Shown here one piece after another: positions 18,405 through 27,253 of a stretch of DNA of 64,000 bases. The stretch is from Allobacillus saliphilus (GTDB taxonomy: Bacteria; Bacillota; Bacilli; Bacillales; Alkalibacillaceae): assembly GCF_018138385.1 (NCBI RefSeq), contig NZ_JAGSIE010000024.1:1-64000 (forward strand), read 5' to 3'. A program made the translations under genes and the position numbers. The notes under the pieces were generated by a model that was not told the origin of the DNA, did not search any database, and worked only from the letters and a program-made list of their open reading frames with translations. Each line of letters opens with the position of its first letter. Positions within the stretch are counted from its first letter, which is position 1.

Positions 18405-18438
18405 AGAAAAGGCTTGGAGTGTACTCCAAACCTTTTCT
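18405..18438 (-). terminator. Hairpin terminator between symporter and ureohydrolase genes
   Basis: Stem AAAAGGCTTGGAGT (18407-18420) with ACTCCAAACCTTTT (18423-18436). The T-run is short, so termination may be partial and the two genes may share a transcript. Confidence 0.6.
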
Positions 18439-18464
18439 GTCGTTCTATGTCTATTTTATATTTA

Positions 18465-19964
18465 TTATAAGTTACTTACAACCTTATCATATTCTTCTGT
18501 AATCTCTTCTGAAGGGCCTTTGCCGATTACACTAACTAAGATAATCGTTAAACTACCGAACAGGAATCCTGGTACCATTTCATAAATTTCGAATCCGGTT
18601 AAGGACCATGTCATGACCGTTAACCCCCCGACAATCATACCAGCTAGAACACCGTTCCTTGTCGTTTTTCTCCAGAATAAAGAGAATAAAATTGGCGGTC
18701 CAAAAGTAGCACCAAAGCCAGCCCACGCATAAGAAACAAGATCTAGTACTGAGCTGCTTTCATTCCATGCCAGAATAACTGCAATCACTGCAATGAGTAA
18801 TACAGAAATCCGACCGACCCATACCAATTCTTTCTCTGATGCGGACCTTCTGAAAAACCTACGGTAAAAGTCTTCTGTTAACGCACTAGATGAAACTAAC
18901 AGCTGTGAGTCGACGGTACTCATGATGGCAGCCAATACAGCAGCTAATAAGAAGCCAGCAACCCATGGATTATAAGTCATTTGTACCAACACAATAAATA
19001 CTTGTTCCGGGTCAGCCAACGGCTCTGAAATTGAAACAATTCCAATCATCCCTACTAGTAAAGAGGAATATAGCGGAATGACAACACCCATGATCATTGC
19101 AATAAGTCTGGATTTTCGGATTTCCTTGTGACTTCGAATAGCCATAAAGCGGACTAAAATATGCGGCTGGCCGAAGTAACCAAGTCCCCATGCTAACGCC
19201 GAAATAATACCCACTATACCGATTGCGCCTGCTGACTCCCACAATATGCCATTACCTTGGTCATATGCTGTACCGGCAAATGCGTCCGTTAAGCTTTCTC
19301 GGACACTGCCCATACTCTCAAATAAAGCACCAAATCCGCCAATTTCGTACACACCTACAATGGCTGTGATCGCTAAAGCAACGAACATTAAAAAGGCTTG
19401 AATGAAGTCCGTAAAACTGACTGCTAAAAATCCTCCAAGGAATGTATAAGCAACGATAACGACAGCACCAATTAACAGTGCATTATGGTAATTAAAATCA
19501 AATGTTCCTTCAAATAACTTAGCTCCTGCAACAAGTCCTGATGCCGTATAGAAAAGGAAGAAAGCTAAAATAAATAAGGCCGAGATGAGACGCAATAAAT
19601 TTGAACGATCTCTAAAACGGTTTTCGAAGAACTCAGGTAAGGTGATTGAATCATTCGAAAACTGTGTATAAACGCGTAATCTTTTAGCAACGAATCTCCA
19701 GTTGAACATTGCACCAATCGCAAGACCGACAGCAAGCCATAAACTCCATTGTCCAAATCCTGCAGCATAAGCGGCACCTGGAAGTCCTAATAAAAGCCAT
19801 CCGCTAAAGTCACTGGCAGATGCAGAAAAAGCCGTTACCCAACTTCCTAGACGACGCCCTCCTAAGATATAATCGGACATCGTGTTTGTCATTCGATATG
19901 TCGTAATACCAATCGCAAGGAGGACAATTAAATACAGGAGAAAAGTAATATAAGTCGGGTTCAC
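18465..19964 (-). CDS. Sodium/solute symporter, PutP-like (SSS family)
   Basis: A 499-residue transporter with about 13 hydrophobic segments. The motifs YILGGRRLGSWVTAFSASASDFSGWLLLGLPGA (seen in parts near residues 32-65), SNDSITLPEFFENRFRD and GLGYFGQPHILVRFMAI are characteristic of the sodium/proline symporters PutP and OpuE. Sodium-site residues of the family lie in these helices. Proline is the most likely substrate, but a guanidino or other amino compound is possible because a ureohydrolase gene follows. The GTG start at 19964 overlaps the stop of a 40-codon reading frame, so its translation is coupled to that frame. Confidence 0.85.
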   Translation of the reverse strand: MNPTYITFLLYLIVLLAIGITTYRMTNTMSDYILGGRRLGSWVTAFSASASDFSGWLLLGLPGAAYAAGFGQWSLWLAVGLAIGAMFNWRFVAKRLRVYTQFSNDSITLPEFFENRFRDRSNLLRLISALFILAFFLFYTASGLVAGAKLFEGTFDFNYHNALLIGAVVIVAYTFLGGFLAVSFTDFIQAFLMFVALAITAIVGVYEIGGFGALFESMGSVRESLTDAFAGTAYDQGNGILWESAGAIGIVGIISALAWGLGYFGQPHILVRFMAIRSHKEIRKSRLIAMIMGVVIPLYSSLLVGMIGIVSISEPLADPEQVFIVLVQMTYNPWVAGFLLAAVLAAIMSTVDSQLLVSSSALTEDFYRRFFRRSASEKELVWVGRISVLLIAVIAVILAWNESSSVLDLVSYAWAGFGATFGPPILFSLFWRKTTRNGVLAGMIVGGLTVMTWSLTGFEIYEMVPGFLFGSLTIILVSVIGKGPSEEITEEYDKVVSNL

Positions 19965-20083
19965 TCTGAATCATCCTCCTTTGGTGCATCGGTAAAATAG
20001 GATATGACTGCCCAAATTGCCAATAATGGCATAGGCACAAGAAACCAGAACCAAGTCCAGTTTGTTAAGGTAAGTATTTCCAT
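19961..20083 (-). CDS. 40-residue membrane mini-protein coupled to the symporter
   Basis: This small frame begins at ATG 20083 behind an excellent GGGAGGAG and ends in a TGA that overlaps the symporter GTG (sequence GTGA). The product has a Trp-rich start (LTNWTWFWFLVP), one hydrophobic segment up to about residue 31, and an acidic tail ending in KEDDSE. Small subunits in front of SSS symporters are known, for example DUF997/YhdT before PanF and the small accessory proteins of other symporters. I do not recognise this family with certainty. The start signal, coupling and coherent membrane composition support a real gene. Confidence 0.7.
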   Translation of the reverse strand: MEILTLTNWTWFWFLVPMPLLAIWAVISYFTDAPKEDDSE

Positions 20084-20142
20084 AGCCAAGTCTCCTCCCA
20101 ATTATTTAGTCTTCTCTATTTTAGATTTATCAGATAATTAAG

Positions 20143-21504
20143 TCAACTTGATGTTGAATATTCAAAAAATTCACGATAAAGAGACTGAACGGTTTGCTGA
20201 AGTTTATCAGATTCTATTCCGAACATCATGGAAACTTCTGAAGACCCTTGATTGATCATTTCAATATTCGTTGTCGCTTCAGCAATCGCTTTTGTCGCTT
20301 TTGCTGCAACATTAATCCGTTGGCTCATCCCCTCGCCAACTAACATAATCATTGCTAAATCATGTTGAATGGATATTGTATCGACATTTAATTCAGCTTG
20401 AATTCGATTCAATACTTTCTCTTCTTTTTCTTTTGTCAGTTGGTGGGTTCGCACGATGACTGACATGTCGTCAATTCCAGATGGAGCATGCTCAAAAGAT
20501 ATGTTTTCATCCACTAAAATTTGTAATAATCGAAGTCCGAATCCTAACTCTCTGTTCATTAAGTATTTACGTACGTAAATGCTCGAGAACCCTTCATCAC
20601 TTGCTATTCCCACTACTGGTTTTGAGAAATCCTCTTTTTCAGCTTTAATCATTGTTCCTGGTAGTTCAGGTTGATTGGTATTTTTAACGACGACAGGAAT
20701 TTTCTTTTTAAAAGCAGGAATTAAAGCTTCGTCATGAAATACAGAAAACCCGGAATAAGACAACTCCCGCATTTCTTTATACGTGAGCATTGTAATTTCC
20801 TTCGGATGAGGTACAAGCTTCGGATTGACACAATAGACAGAGCTTACGTCCGTGAAATTTTCGTATAAATCAGCCTCAACACCTGCTGCAATAATAGAGC
20901 CCGTAATGTCTGAACCGCCGCGAGGGAAAGTTCTTAATTCGCCGTCTTTTGTATAACCAAAGAATCCTGGAATAACAATGACACCACGTTCATTTCGAAG
21001 TTGATGTATTTGCTCATAAGCTTCATCCAATATAGCGGCATTGCCATAATCATTGCTAACAATAATTCCCGCTTCTTTTGGGTTTTTATATGTAGATTCT
21101 ATTCCTAACTTAGACAAATAATCACTTAGAATTCTGGCTAATGTATCCTCGCCGAAGGATTTCAATTCATCTACCAATTGTTCATGACTTTTTTTCATCG
21201 TAAATAATTTTTCAATCTTTTTCTTCAGCTCGTTTGGAATATCATCTGATAAAGACAATTCTTCTGTAATCATTCGGTAACGATCTGTTACTTGATTTAA
21301 TGTGTCTTGATAGTCGACCCCGTCTTTGTATTGATTTAGGATTTGAATAAATAAGTCGGTTACTTTTTGGTCGCCTTCAAATCTTTTCCCAGGCGCTGAA
21401 ACAACAATAAATTTACGGGTTTCATCCGTTTGAATAATATTTGCTACTTTTTTCAACATCTCTGCATTTGCTACTGAACTTCCGCCAAACTTTGCAACTT
21501 TCAT
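20143..21504 (-). CDS. Aspartokinase (monofunctional, YclM/AK III type)
   Basis: First enzyme of the aspartate pathway to lysine, threonine, methionine and cell-wall diaminopimelate. The 453-residue protein opens with KVAKFGGSSVANAEML. It has FPRGGSDITGSIIAAGVEADLYENFTDVSSV features near residue 190 (kinase domain) and two C-terminal ACT domains from about 300 (for example SIYVRKYLMNRELGF). Length and insertions match B. subtilis YclM (aspartokinase III) rather than the shorter dual-start LysC. The 95-base region upstream shows no lysine riboswitch. The array of palindromic repeats lies just beyond that. Confidence 0.9.
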   Translation of the reverse strand: MKVAKFGGSSVANAEMLKKVANIIQTDETRKFIVVSAPGKRFEGDQKVTDLFIQILNQYKDGVDYQDTLNQVTDRYRMITEELSLSDDIPNELKKKIEKLFTMKKSHEQLVDELKSFGEDTLARILSDYLSKLGIESTYKNPKEAGIIVSNDYGNAAILDEAYEQIHQLRNERGVIVIPGFFGYTKDGELRTFPRGGSDITGSIIAAGVEADLYENFTDVSSVYCVNPKLVPHPKEITMLTYKEMRELSYSGFSVFHDEALIPAFKKKIPVVVKNTNQPELPGTMIKAEKEDFSKPVVGIASDEGFSSIYVRKYLMNRELGFGLRLLQILVDENISFEHAPSGIDDMSVIVRTHQLTKEKEEKVLNRIQAELNVDTISIQHDLAMIMLVGEGMSQRINVAAKATKAIAEATTNIEMINQGSSEVSMMFGIESDKLQQTVQSLYREFFEYSTSS

Positions 21505-21613
21505 GTAGACACCTTCTTTTCCTCACCTGAATTAAAGATGTTCTATTTTAACATGAAAGCAACATGATTAACATATCAGGATTTTCCAAACCAGGGTAAG
21601 ACGTCATATCTGT

Positions 21614-21850
21614 GCGCTCCCTTTGATTAGAACACGCCTATTCAAGGGTAGCGCACGTTATTTGATCGCTACCTTTGATTAGAGCACTTCTATTCGAAGA
21701 TAGCACACCATTTTTGTTCGCTACCTTTGATTAGAACACGCCTATTCAAGGATGGCGCACGTTATTTGATCGCTATCTTTGATTAGAGCACTTCTATTCG
21801 AGGGTAGCACATCATTTTGGATCGCTATCTTTGATTAGAACACTTCTACC
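21614..21850. repeat. Tandem array of 52-bp palindromic repeats with alternating A/B types
   Basis: The core CTTTGATTAG begins at 21621, 21673, 21725, 21777 and 21829, exactly 52 bases apart. Each unit is an imperfect palindrome. In the first, GCGCTCCCTTTGATTAG pairs with CTATTCAAGGGTAGCGC around a 7-base loop. Units 1 and 3 share AACACGCC and GGCGCAC-like right arms (type A). Units 2 and 4 share GAGCACTTC and TAGCACA arms (type B), so the true higher-order period is 104 bases. The fifth unit is cut off by the spo0A terminator. It has no reading frame of note. Dispersed palindromes of this kind are likely REP-like; function unknown. Confidence 0.85.
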
Positions 21851-21860
21851 CGGATAATTA

Positions 21861-21893
21861 AAATCAAAAAAGCGACCCGGAAGGCCGCTTTTG
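21861..21893 (-). terminator. Terminator of spo0A
   Basis: Leftward stem AAAGCGGCC / GGGTCGCTTT (about 21868-21892) followed by a run of T. One G-T pair is in the stem. Confidence 0.8.
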
Positions 21894-21899
21894 AATATT

Positions 21900-22679
21900 T
21901 TAGCTGACTTTATGTTCTAAACGAAGCTTATCCGCAATCATTGCAATAAACTCACTATTTGTTGGTTTCGCTTTGGAAACGCTTACTGTATAACCAAAAA
22001 TCGATGACAGCGAATCAATATTTCCACGGTTCCATGCAACTTCAATAGCGTGGCGGATTGCACGTTCTACACGTGATGCCGTTGTATTGAATTTTTTCGC
22101 GATATCCGGATAAAGTACTTTAGTAATCGAACCGAGTAATTCAATATCATGATAAACCATCGAAATTGCTTCCCGCAAATACATATACCCTTTGATATGT
22201 GCTGGAACGCCTACTTCATGAATGATTGAAGTAATATTGGAGTCTAAATCAATTTTCTTTGGCTGTGCTACGCCTCCACTGTATGATTTAGCCCGTGTCA
22301 TTGTTTGACCACCAGCCGCTTGAACAATTTGATCTCTCAAATGTTCCATGTCAAATGGCTTCATCATGTAGTATGTAGCTCCAAGATCAACAGCTTTTTT
22401 TGTAACCGACTCGTGTCCAAATGCAGTCAACATGATAACATTAGGTAATGTTTCAACATCTAATTGTTGCATATTTTCCAATACAGCTAAGCCATCGATA
22501 TGTGGCATGATAATATCCAATACTAAAACATCAGGAATGGTCTCCTCCAGCATGCTTAAACATTCTTTTCCATTATAAGCTGTTCCAACAACTTCCATTC
22601 CTTCTTCTGTTAAATACTTCTCTAACATATGCACTAAATCTTTGTTGTCATCTGCGATTGCTACATTAATCTTTTCCAT
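21900..22679 (-). CDS. spo0A: Sporulation master regulator Spo0A
   Basis: Response regulator at the end of the phosphorelay, activating sporulation genes and repressing abrB. The 259-residue protein has a receiver domain at 1-120. [11 protein letters not shown] supplies the acidic pocket, [13 protein letters not shown] the phosphorylated Asp near residue 56, and MLTAFGHE and MMKPFD the switch residues. The C-terminal effector domain carries the very conserved [18 protein letters not shown] recognition region near 210-228. Start ATG follows GGAGGGTAATT. It lies downstream of spoIVB as in B. subtilis, with its own 220-base upstream region. Confidence 0.98.
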   Translation of the reverse strand: MEKINVAIADDNKDLVHMLEKYLTEEGMEVVGTAYNGKECLSMLEETIPDVLVLDIIMPHIDGLAVLENMQQLDVETLPNVIMLTAFGHESVTKKAVDLGATYYMMKPFDMEHLRDQIVQAAGGQTMTRAKSYSGGVAQPKKIDLDSNITSIIHEVGVPAHIKGYMYLREAISMVYHDIELLGSITKVLYPDIAKKFNTTASRVERAIRHAIEVAWNRGNIDSLSSIFGYTVSVSKAKPTNSEFIAMIADKLRLEHKVS

Positions 22680-22844
22680 AATTACCCTCCAAATTTGTAA
22701 TTTCCATTTCCTTCTACAGTATAACTTCTATAAATAACCTAAATCCCCTCTTTTTTCTTTAAATTTTTTTAAATTATCTATAAAAAGCGAGTTTTTCTTA
22801 TGAATGCTCAAGAATTCGTTTAGTTTCAACAAATTATGATGTAT

Positions 22845-22853
22845 TTTGTCGAA
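22845..22853. promoter_or_regulatory. 0A box upstream of spo0A
   Basis: TTTGTCGAA is a perfect Spo0A-binding 0A box, about 170 bases before the spo0A start codon. B. subtilis spo0A carries such boxes for autoregulation, so the same is inferred here. A sigma-H promoter was not clearly found. Confidence 0.5.
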
Positions 22854-22864
22854 AATATTATGTA

Positions 22865-22897
22865 AATTAACCAGTCGGTACATCCCGACTGGTTAAT
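22865..22897 (-). terminator. Hairpin after spoIVB
   Basis: Stem TTAACCAGTCGG (22867-22878) with CCGACTGGTTAA (22884-22895), just after the spoIVB stop. The T-run is weak, so readthrough into spo0A is possible. Confidence 0.6.
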
Positions 22898-22899
22898 CG

Positions 22900-23973
22900 T
22901 TAACTTGCTAATGCTGTTTGTTTATCAGCTATTTGTAGACCTGCTTCATTTAACATCCACTCAACATGTACACCATATCCGCTTTTTGAATCATTTAGAA
23001 ACACATGGGTAATTGCTCCTACCAATTTTCCATCCTGTATGATTGGGCTTCCGCTCATACCTTGCACAATTCCACCGGTTTTCTTAAGCAATCGTTCATC
23101 GGTAACTTTAATAATCATTCCCTTTGTTGCTGCTTTCTGAGAAGGCTTAGAACTAATTATTTCTACATCAAATGTTTCAACTTCATCGCCTTCAATTACC
23201 GTATAGATTTTTGCTTTACCTTTTTTGACTTCATCGGATGAAGCTACAGGAATAGGCTTTTTTTGTGAAAATAATTCGGATCCTTTTGTAATTTTACCAA
23301 ATATACCGAAATCGCTGTTCTTTTGTATTGTGCCTAAGCTTGAATCTTTCATGGAAAATCGCGCTTTTTTCTCACCGGGAACACCGTTTTCGCCCTTGTT
23401 TATAGATGTAACCTGCGATCGAACAATTTTACCATTATAAATATCCATCGGTTTTTTTGAATGTTGATCGGTTATCCTATGACCAAGTGCACCATATTTC
23501 TGAAATTTGGGATCGTAAAAGGTCATCGTTCCAATACCTGCTGTTGCATCTTTGATGAATAAACCTAATTTTAGTTCATCATCGATCTCGTATGGTTTTA
23601 AATTAATTGGAAAGATGTTTTCTTTTCTCTTGACCATTAATTCAACTGTATCGGATTTCTCGGTCATCCGTTCTAATAAGGAAGTGAATTCGCTCATGTT
23701 TTCAATTTTTGCTTGATTTACTCGGATAATGATGTCACCAACTTGAAGACCTGATTGCTTTGCCGGAGAAATTTCGCCATCTGACGTTTTAATTTCACTA
23801 AATCCTGCAACGACTACGCCAGAGGTGTGTAATTGTACACCGACTGATTGGCCACCAGGTATGACATGAGTTACTGTTGGTTGGTTTTCCGCTAAAATAA
23901 TGGTGCCGGATGCGAATGGAGTGATGAACGAAACAAGGAGGATCATAAAAAAGGTTACGCGGGAACGGATCAT
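22900..23973 (-). CDS. spoIVB: SpoIV B peptidase (S55 family signalling protease)
   Basis: Serine protease made in the forespore that cleaves SpoIVFA in the intermembrane space and so triggers pro-sigma-K processing. The 357-residue product has an N-terminal signal anchor (VTFFMILLVSFITPFASG), a PDZ domain at about 85-150 (AKQSGLQVGDIIIRVNQ) and the S55 domain. IDMTFYDP-like and LGHRITD features come before the catalytic GMSGSPIIQDGKLVGA, with Ser near 307. B. subtilis SpoIVB is about 425 residues, so the membrane-proximal part is shorter here. It lies between recN and spo0A, the usual order. Confidence 0.95.
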   Translation of the reverse strand: MIRSRVTFFMILLVSFITPFASGTIILAENQPTVTHVIPGGQSVGVQLHTSGVVVAGFSEIKTSDGEISPAKQSGLQVGDIIIRVNQAKIENMSEFTSLLERMTEKSDTVELMVKRKENIFPINLKPYEIDDELKLGLFIKDATAGIGTMTFYDPKFQKYGALGHRITDQHSKKPMDIYNGKIVRSQVTSINKGENGVPGEKKARFSMKDSSLGTIQKNSDFGIFGKITKGSELFSQKKPIPVASSDEVKKGKAKIYTVIEGDEVETFDVEIISSKPSQKAATKGMIIKVTDERLLKKTGGIVQGMSGSPIIQDGKLVGAITHVFLNDSKSGYGVHVEWMLNEAGLQIADKQTALAS

Positions 23974-24162
23974 ATATTCAACTCCTCATTTCATGGTGTT
24001 TTCATCTTCTGATGTTTCACCATTAATTTGAGCTAAATCGATGTTTTTTAAACGACTTAATACCATGCAATGAAGTTTAACTTTTCCTTTTATGAGTGAA
24101 ATTATGACGTATAGATCGTATTTTTGATGTATTTATGCTAAATCGAGAAATGATTGGACAAT

Positions 24163-24194
24163 AAAAAAGCTATCCGTTTATTGGATAGCTTTTG
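24163..24194 (-). terminator. Terminator of the recN operon
   Basis: Perfect 11-bp stem AAAAGCTATCC (24165-24175) with GGATAGCTTTT (24183-24193), followed leftward by TTTATT. Confidence 0.85.
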
Positions 24195-24202
24195 AATTAT
24201 GA

Positions 24203-25924
24203 TTATGCTTTTTTTAACTGAATCGATTGGTCAATCAATTCTTTGGCATGTTGTTTTGTTGATTCTGTCATTGTTTCCCCAGATATCATTCGACCAATCT
24301 CCTCAACTGCTTGATCGTCTGTCAATAAATTGACAGTTGTACGTGTCGAGTCATCACTTTTTTGATGTTTTTCAATACGATAATGGTGATCAGCCATTGC
24401 TGCCACTTGCGGTAAGTGGGAAATACAAAGGACTTGCGATCCCTTTGAAATGTCGACAATTTTTTGAGCTATCGCTTGTGCAACTCGCCCACTGACACCT
24501 GTATCGACTTCATCAAAAATGACACTTGTAATTCCTTGATGTTTAGAGAAAATTCGTTTTAGCGCAAGCATGATTCTCGAAATTTCTCCACCAGAAGCCA
24601 CTTTGTGGAGTGGTTTTAATGGCTCTCCAGGATTTGTACTTATTTTGAATTGAATCTGATCGAAACCTTCTTTAGTCAGTCTGATCGATTTATCTTTCCA
24701 ATTCACATCACCCGAAGGCTGGGAAAAATCAACTTCAAAAACTGCTTTTTCTAAGTATAAGTCTTTCAATTCCTGTTGAATTTCTTTTGTGAGGTCAACA
24801 CTAATTTTTTTTCGAAGTGTATGCAGCTGTTCTGCTTCAATCAGTGCATCCTTCGTAAGTTCGTCAATTTGCTTTTCATAAGACTGAAGATGGACTTCCC
24901 GATGTTGAAGCTGTTCAAGCTCTTCTTCCATCATTGCCATATGAGACATGAGGCCTTCTAGATCTTTATTGTACTTTCTTTTCAGTCGGTTTAATTCAAA
25001 TAATCTCGATTCAATTTCATTTAAGCGATCTGGATGAAATTCCATCTGATCCAATTCGTGACGAATATCAAAGCTTAATTCTTCTAAAGCGAAATAATGC
25101 GACTTCATTTGTTCTGAAATCTTTTGTAATTGATCATCTACATCTTCAATTTGTTCGAGTGCGTTCATTGCATTAGATAAGAAATCAAGTCCTCTGTTTT
25201 CACCATATAGAGAACCATAAGCTGTTTGAAGTCCATCAAAGATTCGTTCATAATTTGCTAATTGATTCCGTTCTTTTTCCAATTGCGTGTCCTCTTCAGG
25301 TTCCAATTGCGCCTCTTGTAGCTCAGTCAGTTGGAAAGTAAGCAAATCTAAACGTTCTGTCGTCTTATGTTCGCTTTCGGAAAGCTCTTTCATTCGTTCT
25401 TTAGCTTTTTTCAATTCATTAAATATCATTAAATAATCATTTTTAGAAGAAGCAATTTTCTTTGCATCAAATTGATCCATTAACTCAATATGCTGATCTG
25501 GATTCATTAATGATTGGGTCTCATGTTGACTATGTATATCGATCAGTTTGCTACCGACTTCTTTCAATATCGCTAAAGTCACTAATTTGTGATTAACACG
25601 ACATATGCTTTTTCCTTTAGCTGTTATAAACCGCTCTAAAATAATGTTTCCTTCTTCATCAATCGGTAAATTAAAATGTGAAAGAACATCATATACTTCA
25701 TGCTTTTCATCATCAATAAAGAAAAGTCCTTCAATCCTTGCTTGGTCTTGGTTGTGACGCACGTAATCGACTGATGCTCTCGCACCAGCCAACAATTGAA
25801 TGGCATCAATAATAATGGATTTACCGGCCCCAGTTTCTCCAGTAAGAACGGTTAATCCTTCTCTAAAATCCAATGTTATTTCATCAATAATTGCGAAATC
25901 TTTGATTGAAAGTTGACCAAGCAT
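24203..25924 (-). CDS. recN: DNA repair protein RecN
   Basis: SMC-like ATPase that acts early at DNA double-strand breaks. The 573-residue protein has Walker A in TGETGAGKSIIIDAI near residue 30. A long heptad-rich coiled-coil region covers about 155-365. The signature motif is VASGGEISRIMLALK near 428, and Walker B/D-loop motifs are VIFDEVDTGVSGRVA near 460. SHLPQVAAMADHHYRIEK is the H-loop region. The ATG start is preceded by GAGGTGACACA. It is 14 bases from argR, as in B. subtilis, and ends the long leftward operon. Confidence 0.96.
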   Translation of the reverse strand: MLGQLSIKDFAIIDEITLDFREGLTVLTGETGAGKSIIIDAIQLLAGARASVDYVRHNQDQARIEGLFFIDDEKHEVYDVLSHFNLPIDEEGNIILERFITAKGKSICRVNHKLVTLAILKEVGSKLIDIHSQHETQSLMNPDQHIELMDQFDAKKIASSKNDYLMIFNELKKAKERMKELSESEHKTTERLDLLTFQLTELQEAQLEPEEDTQLEKERNQLANYERIFDGLQTAYGSLYGENRGLDFLSNAMNALEQIEDVDDQLQKISEQMKSHYFALEELSFDIRHELDQMEFHPDRLNEIESRLFELNRLKRKYNKDLEGLMSHMAMMEEELEQLQHREVHLQSYEKQIDELTKDALIEAEQLHTLRKKISVDLTKEIQQELKDLYLEKAVFEVDFSQPSGDVNWKDKSIRLTKEGFDQIQFKISTNPGEPLKPLHKVASGGEISRIMLALKRIFSKHQGITSVIFDEVDTGVSGRVAQAIAQKIVDISKGSQVLCISHLPQVAAMADHHYRIEKHQKSDDSTRTTVNLLTDDQAVEEIGRMISGETMTESTKQHAKELIDQSIQLKKA

Positions 25925-25937
25925 TGTGTCACCTCAA

Positions 25938-26390
25938 TTAATAAATCATTTCCATAAACCGTTCATATACAGCCTCGCGACTTTCTTCCGAACGGCAAAT
26001 GATTAAACAAGTATCGTCTCCACAAATCGTTCCCATCATATTTTCCCAATCCAATTGATCAATTAAAGCGCCAACAGATTGTGCATTCCCAGGCAATGTT
26101 TTTAAAACAATAAAACAGTTAGCGTGATCGATTGTCACTAGGTTATCCACTAACGACCGAGAAAGTTTTTCACGTGGATTTCCGGTTGGTTTAATCGGTA
26201 AACTGTATTTATAAGTTCCTTTTTCCGTTGGTACTTTGACGAGTTGTAATTCCTTAATATCACGTGAGATTGTTGCTTGTGTCACATTGTACCCTTGTTC
26301 ATTAAACTGGCGAACGAGTTCATCTTGTGTCTCGATTTCATGCTTTGTAATAATTTCTCGCATTTTAATTAACCGTTGTGTCTTTTTCAC
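25938..26390 (-). CDS. argR: Arginine repressor (AhrC/ArgR)
   Basis: Hexameric, arginine-dependent repressor of arginine biosynthesis and activator of its catabolism. The 150-residue product has an N-terminal winged helix at 1-70 with [19 protein letters not shown]. The C-terminal oligomerisation and arginine-binding domain contains [14 protein letters not shown] near residue 120, with the two Asp residues that bind arginine. The start is GTG at 26390. It lies between tlyA and recN, the conserved Bacillales order. Confidence 0.95.
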   Translation of the reverse strand: MKKTQRLIKMREIITKHEIETQDELVRQFNEQGYNVTQATISRDIKELQLVKVPTEKGTYKYSLPIKPTGNPREKLSRSLVDNLVTIDHANCFIVLKTLPGNAQSVGALIDQLDWENMMGTICGDDTCLIICRSEESREAVYERFMEMIY

Positions 26391-26443
26391 TTGTCATTCC
26401 TCACTATTCCTAAAGGTTACGACATTTTAAAAAATAAAAGCAC

Positions 26444-27250
26444 TTAAAAAGATTCATGAGCAGATGATATGACCTCATTAATTTTTTCGCTGACATGATC
26501 AATATTTCCTGTTGAAGACCACCTTGCGTGAATTAAATATTCAATATTTCCATCACCACCGGTAATTGGTGAGTAACTTAAATCAACGGCTTGAAAGCCT
26601 TCAGACACGATAAACTCAGTAAGCTCACGAATTACTTTTTCATGTGTTTTAGGATTGCGTACGATCCCCTTTTTTCCGACTTCTTCTTTTCCCGCTTCAA
26701 ACTGTGGTTTAATTAATGCAATAATATCGGTATCGTCTTGAACAAGCTTTTTAATCGTTGGAAAAATCAATCGTAGGGAAATAAACGAAACATCGGTCAC
26801 AACAAAATTTGGTTCACCGTATTTCAAATCTTCAGGTGTGACGTAGCGGAAATTCATTCGTTCCATGACATGAACTCGTTCATCACTTCTCATTTTCCAA
26901 TCGAGCTGATTATAGCCTACATCGATGGCATATACTTCTTTTGCTCCGAAAGATAACGCACAATCGGTAAAGCCACCCGTAGATGAACCGATATCCATCA
27001 CTAACTTATCCGCTATATTTACGTCAAATTCCTTTAATGCTTTCTCTAACTTCAAACCACCTCTACTTACATAAGGAACAGCTTTTCCTTTCACAGTAAG
27101 TTTGGTGCTCGGATCAATCTTCACACCTGGCTTGTCCAATATCTCACTTTCAGAGTGAACAAGACCGGCCATAATAGATCGTTTCGCTTTTTCTCTCGTT
27201 TCAAAGTAACCTTTCTCGACTAAAAGGACGTCTAATCGAACTTTTTTCAT
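26444..27250 (-). CDS. TlyA-family rRNA 2'-O-methyltransferase (YqxC)
   Basis: Predicted cytidine-2'-O-methyltransferase acting on ribosomal RNA. The 268 residues contain an S4 RNA-binding domain at 1-65 (RLDVLLVEKGYFETREKAKRSI in part). An FtsJ/RrmJ-like methyltransferase domain follows, with SAM motif VMDIGSSTGGFTDCAL near residue 85 and a TDVSFISLR motif near 152. Length fits TlyA/YqxC. It starts four bases after the dxs stop, with only a weak ribosome binding site (AGAGC), which suggests translation coupled to dxs. Hemolysin annotations of this family are historical. Confidence 0.9.
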   Translation of the reverse strand: MKKVRLDVLLVEKGYFETREKAKRSIMAGLVHSESEILDKPGVKIDPSTKLTVKGKAVPYVSRGGLKLEKALKEFDVNIADKLVMDIGSSTGGFTDCALSFGAKEVYAIDVGYNQLDWKMRSDERVHVMERMNFRYVTPEDLKYGEPNFVVTDVSFISLRLIFPTIKKLVQDDTDIIALIKPQFEAGKEEVGKKGIVRNPKTHEKVIRELTEFIVSEGFQAVDLSYSPITGGDGNIEYLIHARWSSTGNIDHVSEKINEVISSAHESF

Positions 27251-27253
27251 TCG

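Noticed and set aside
20084-21600. Lysine riboswitch before aspartokinase
   Set aside because: The short upstream region has no conserved L-box features and quickly runs into the repeat array.
21614-21850. CRISPR array
   Set aside because: Exact periodicity invites this, but the full 52-bp unit is repeated with no unique spacers and there are no cas genes.
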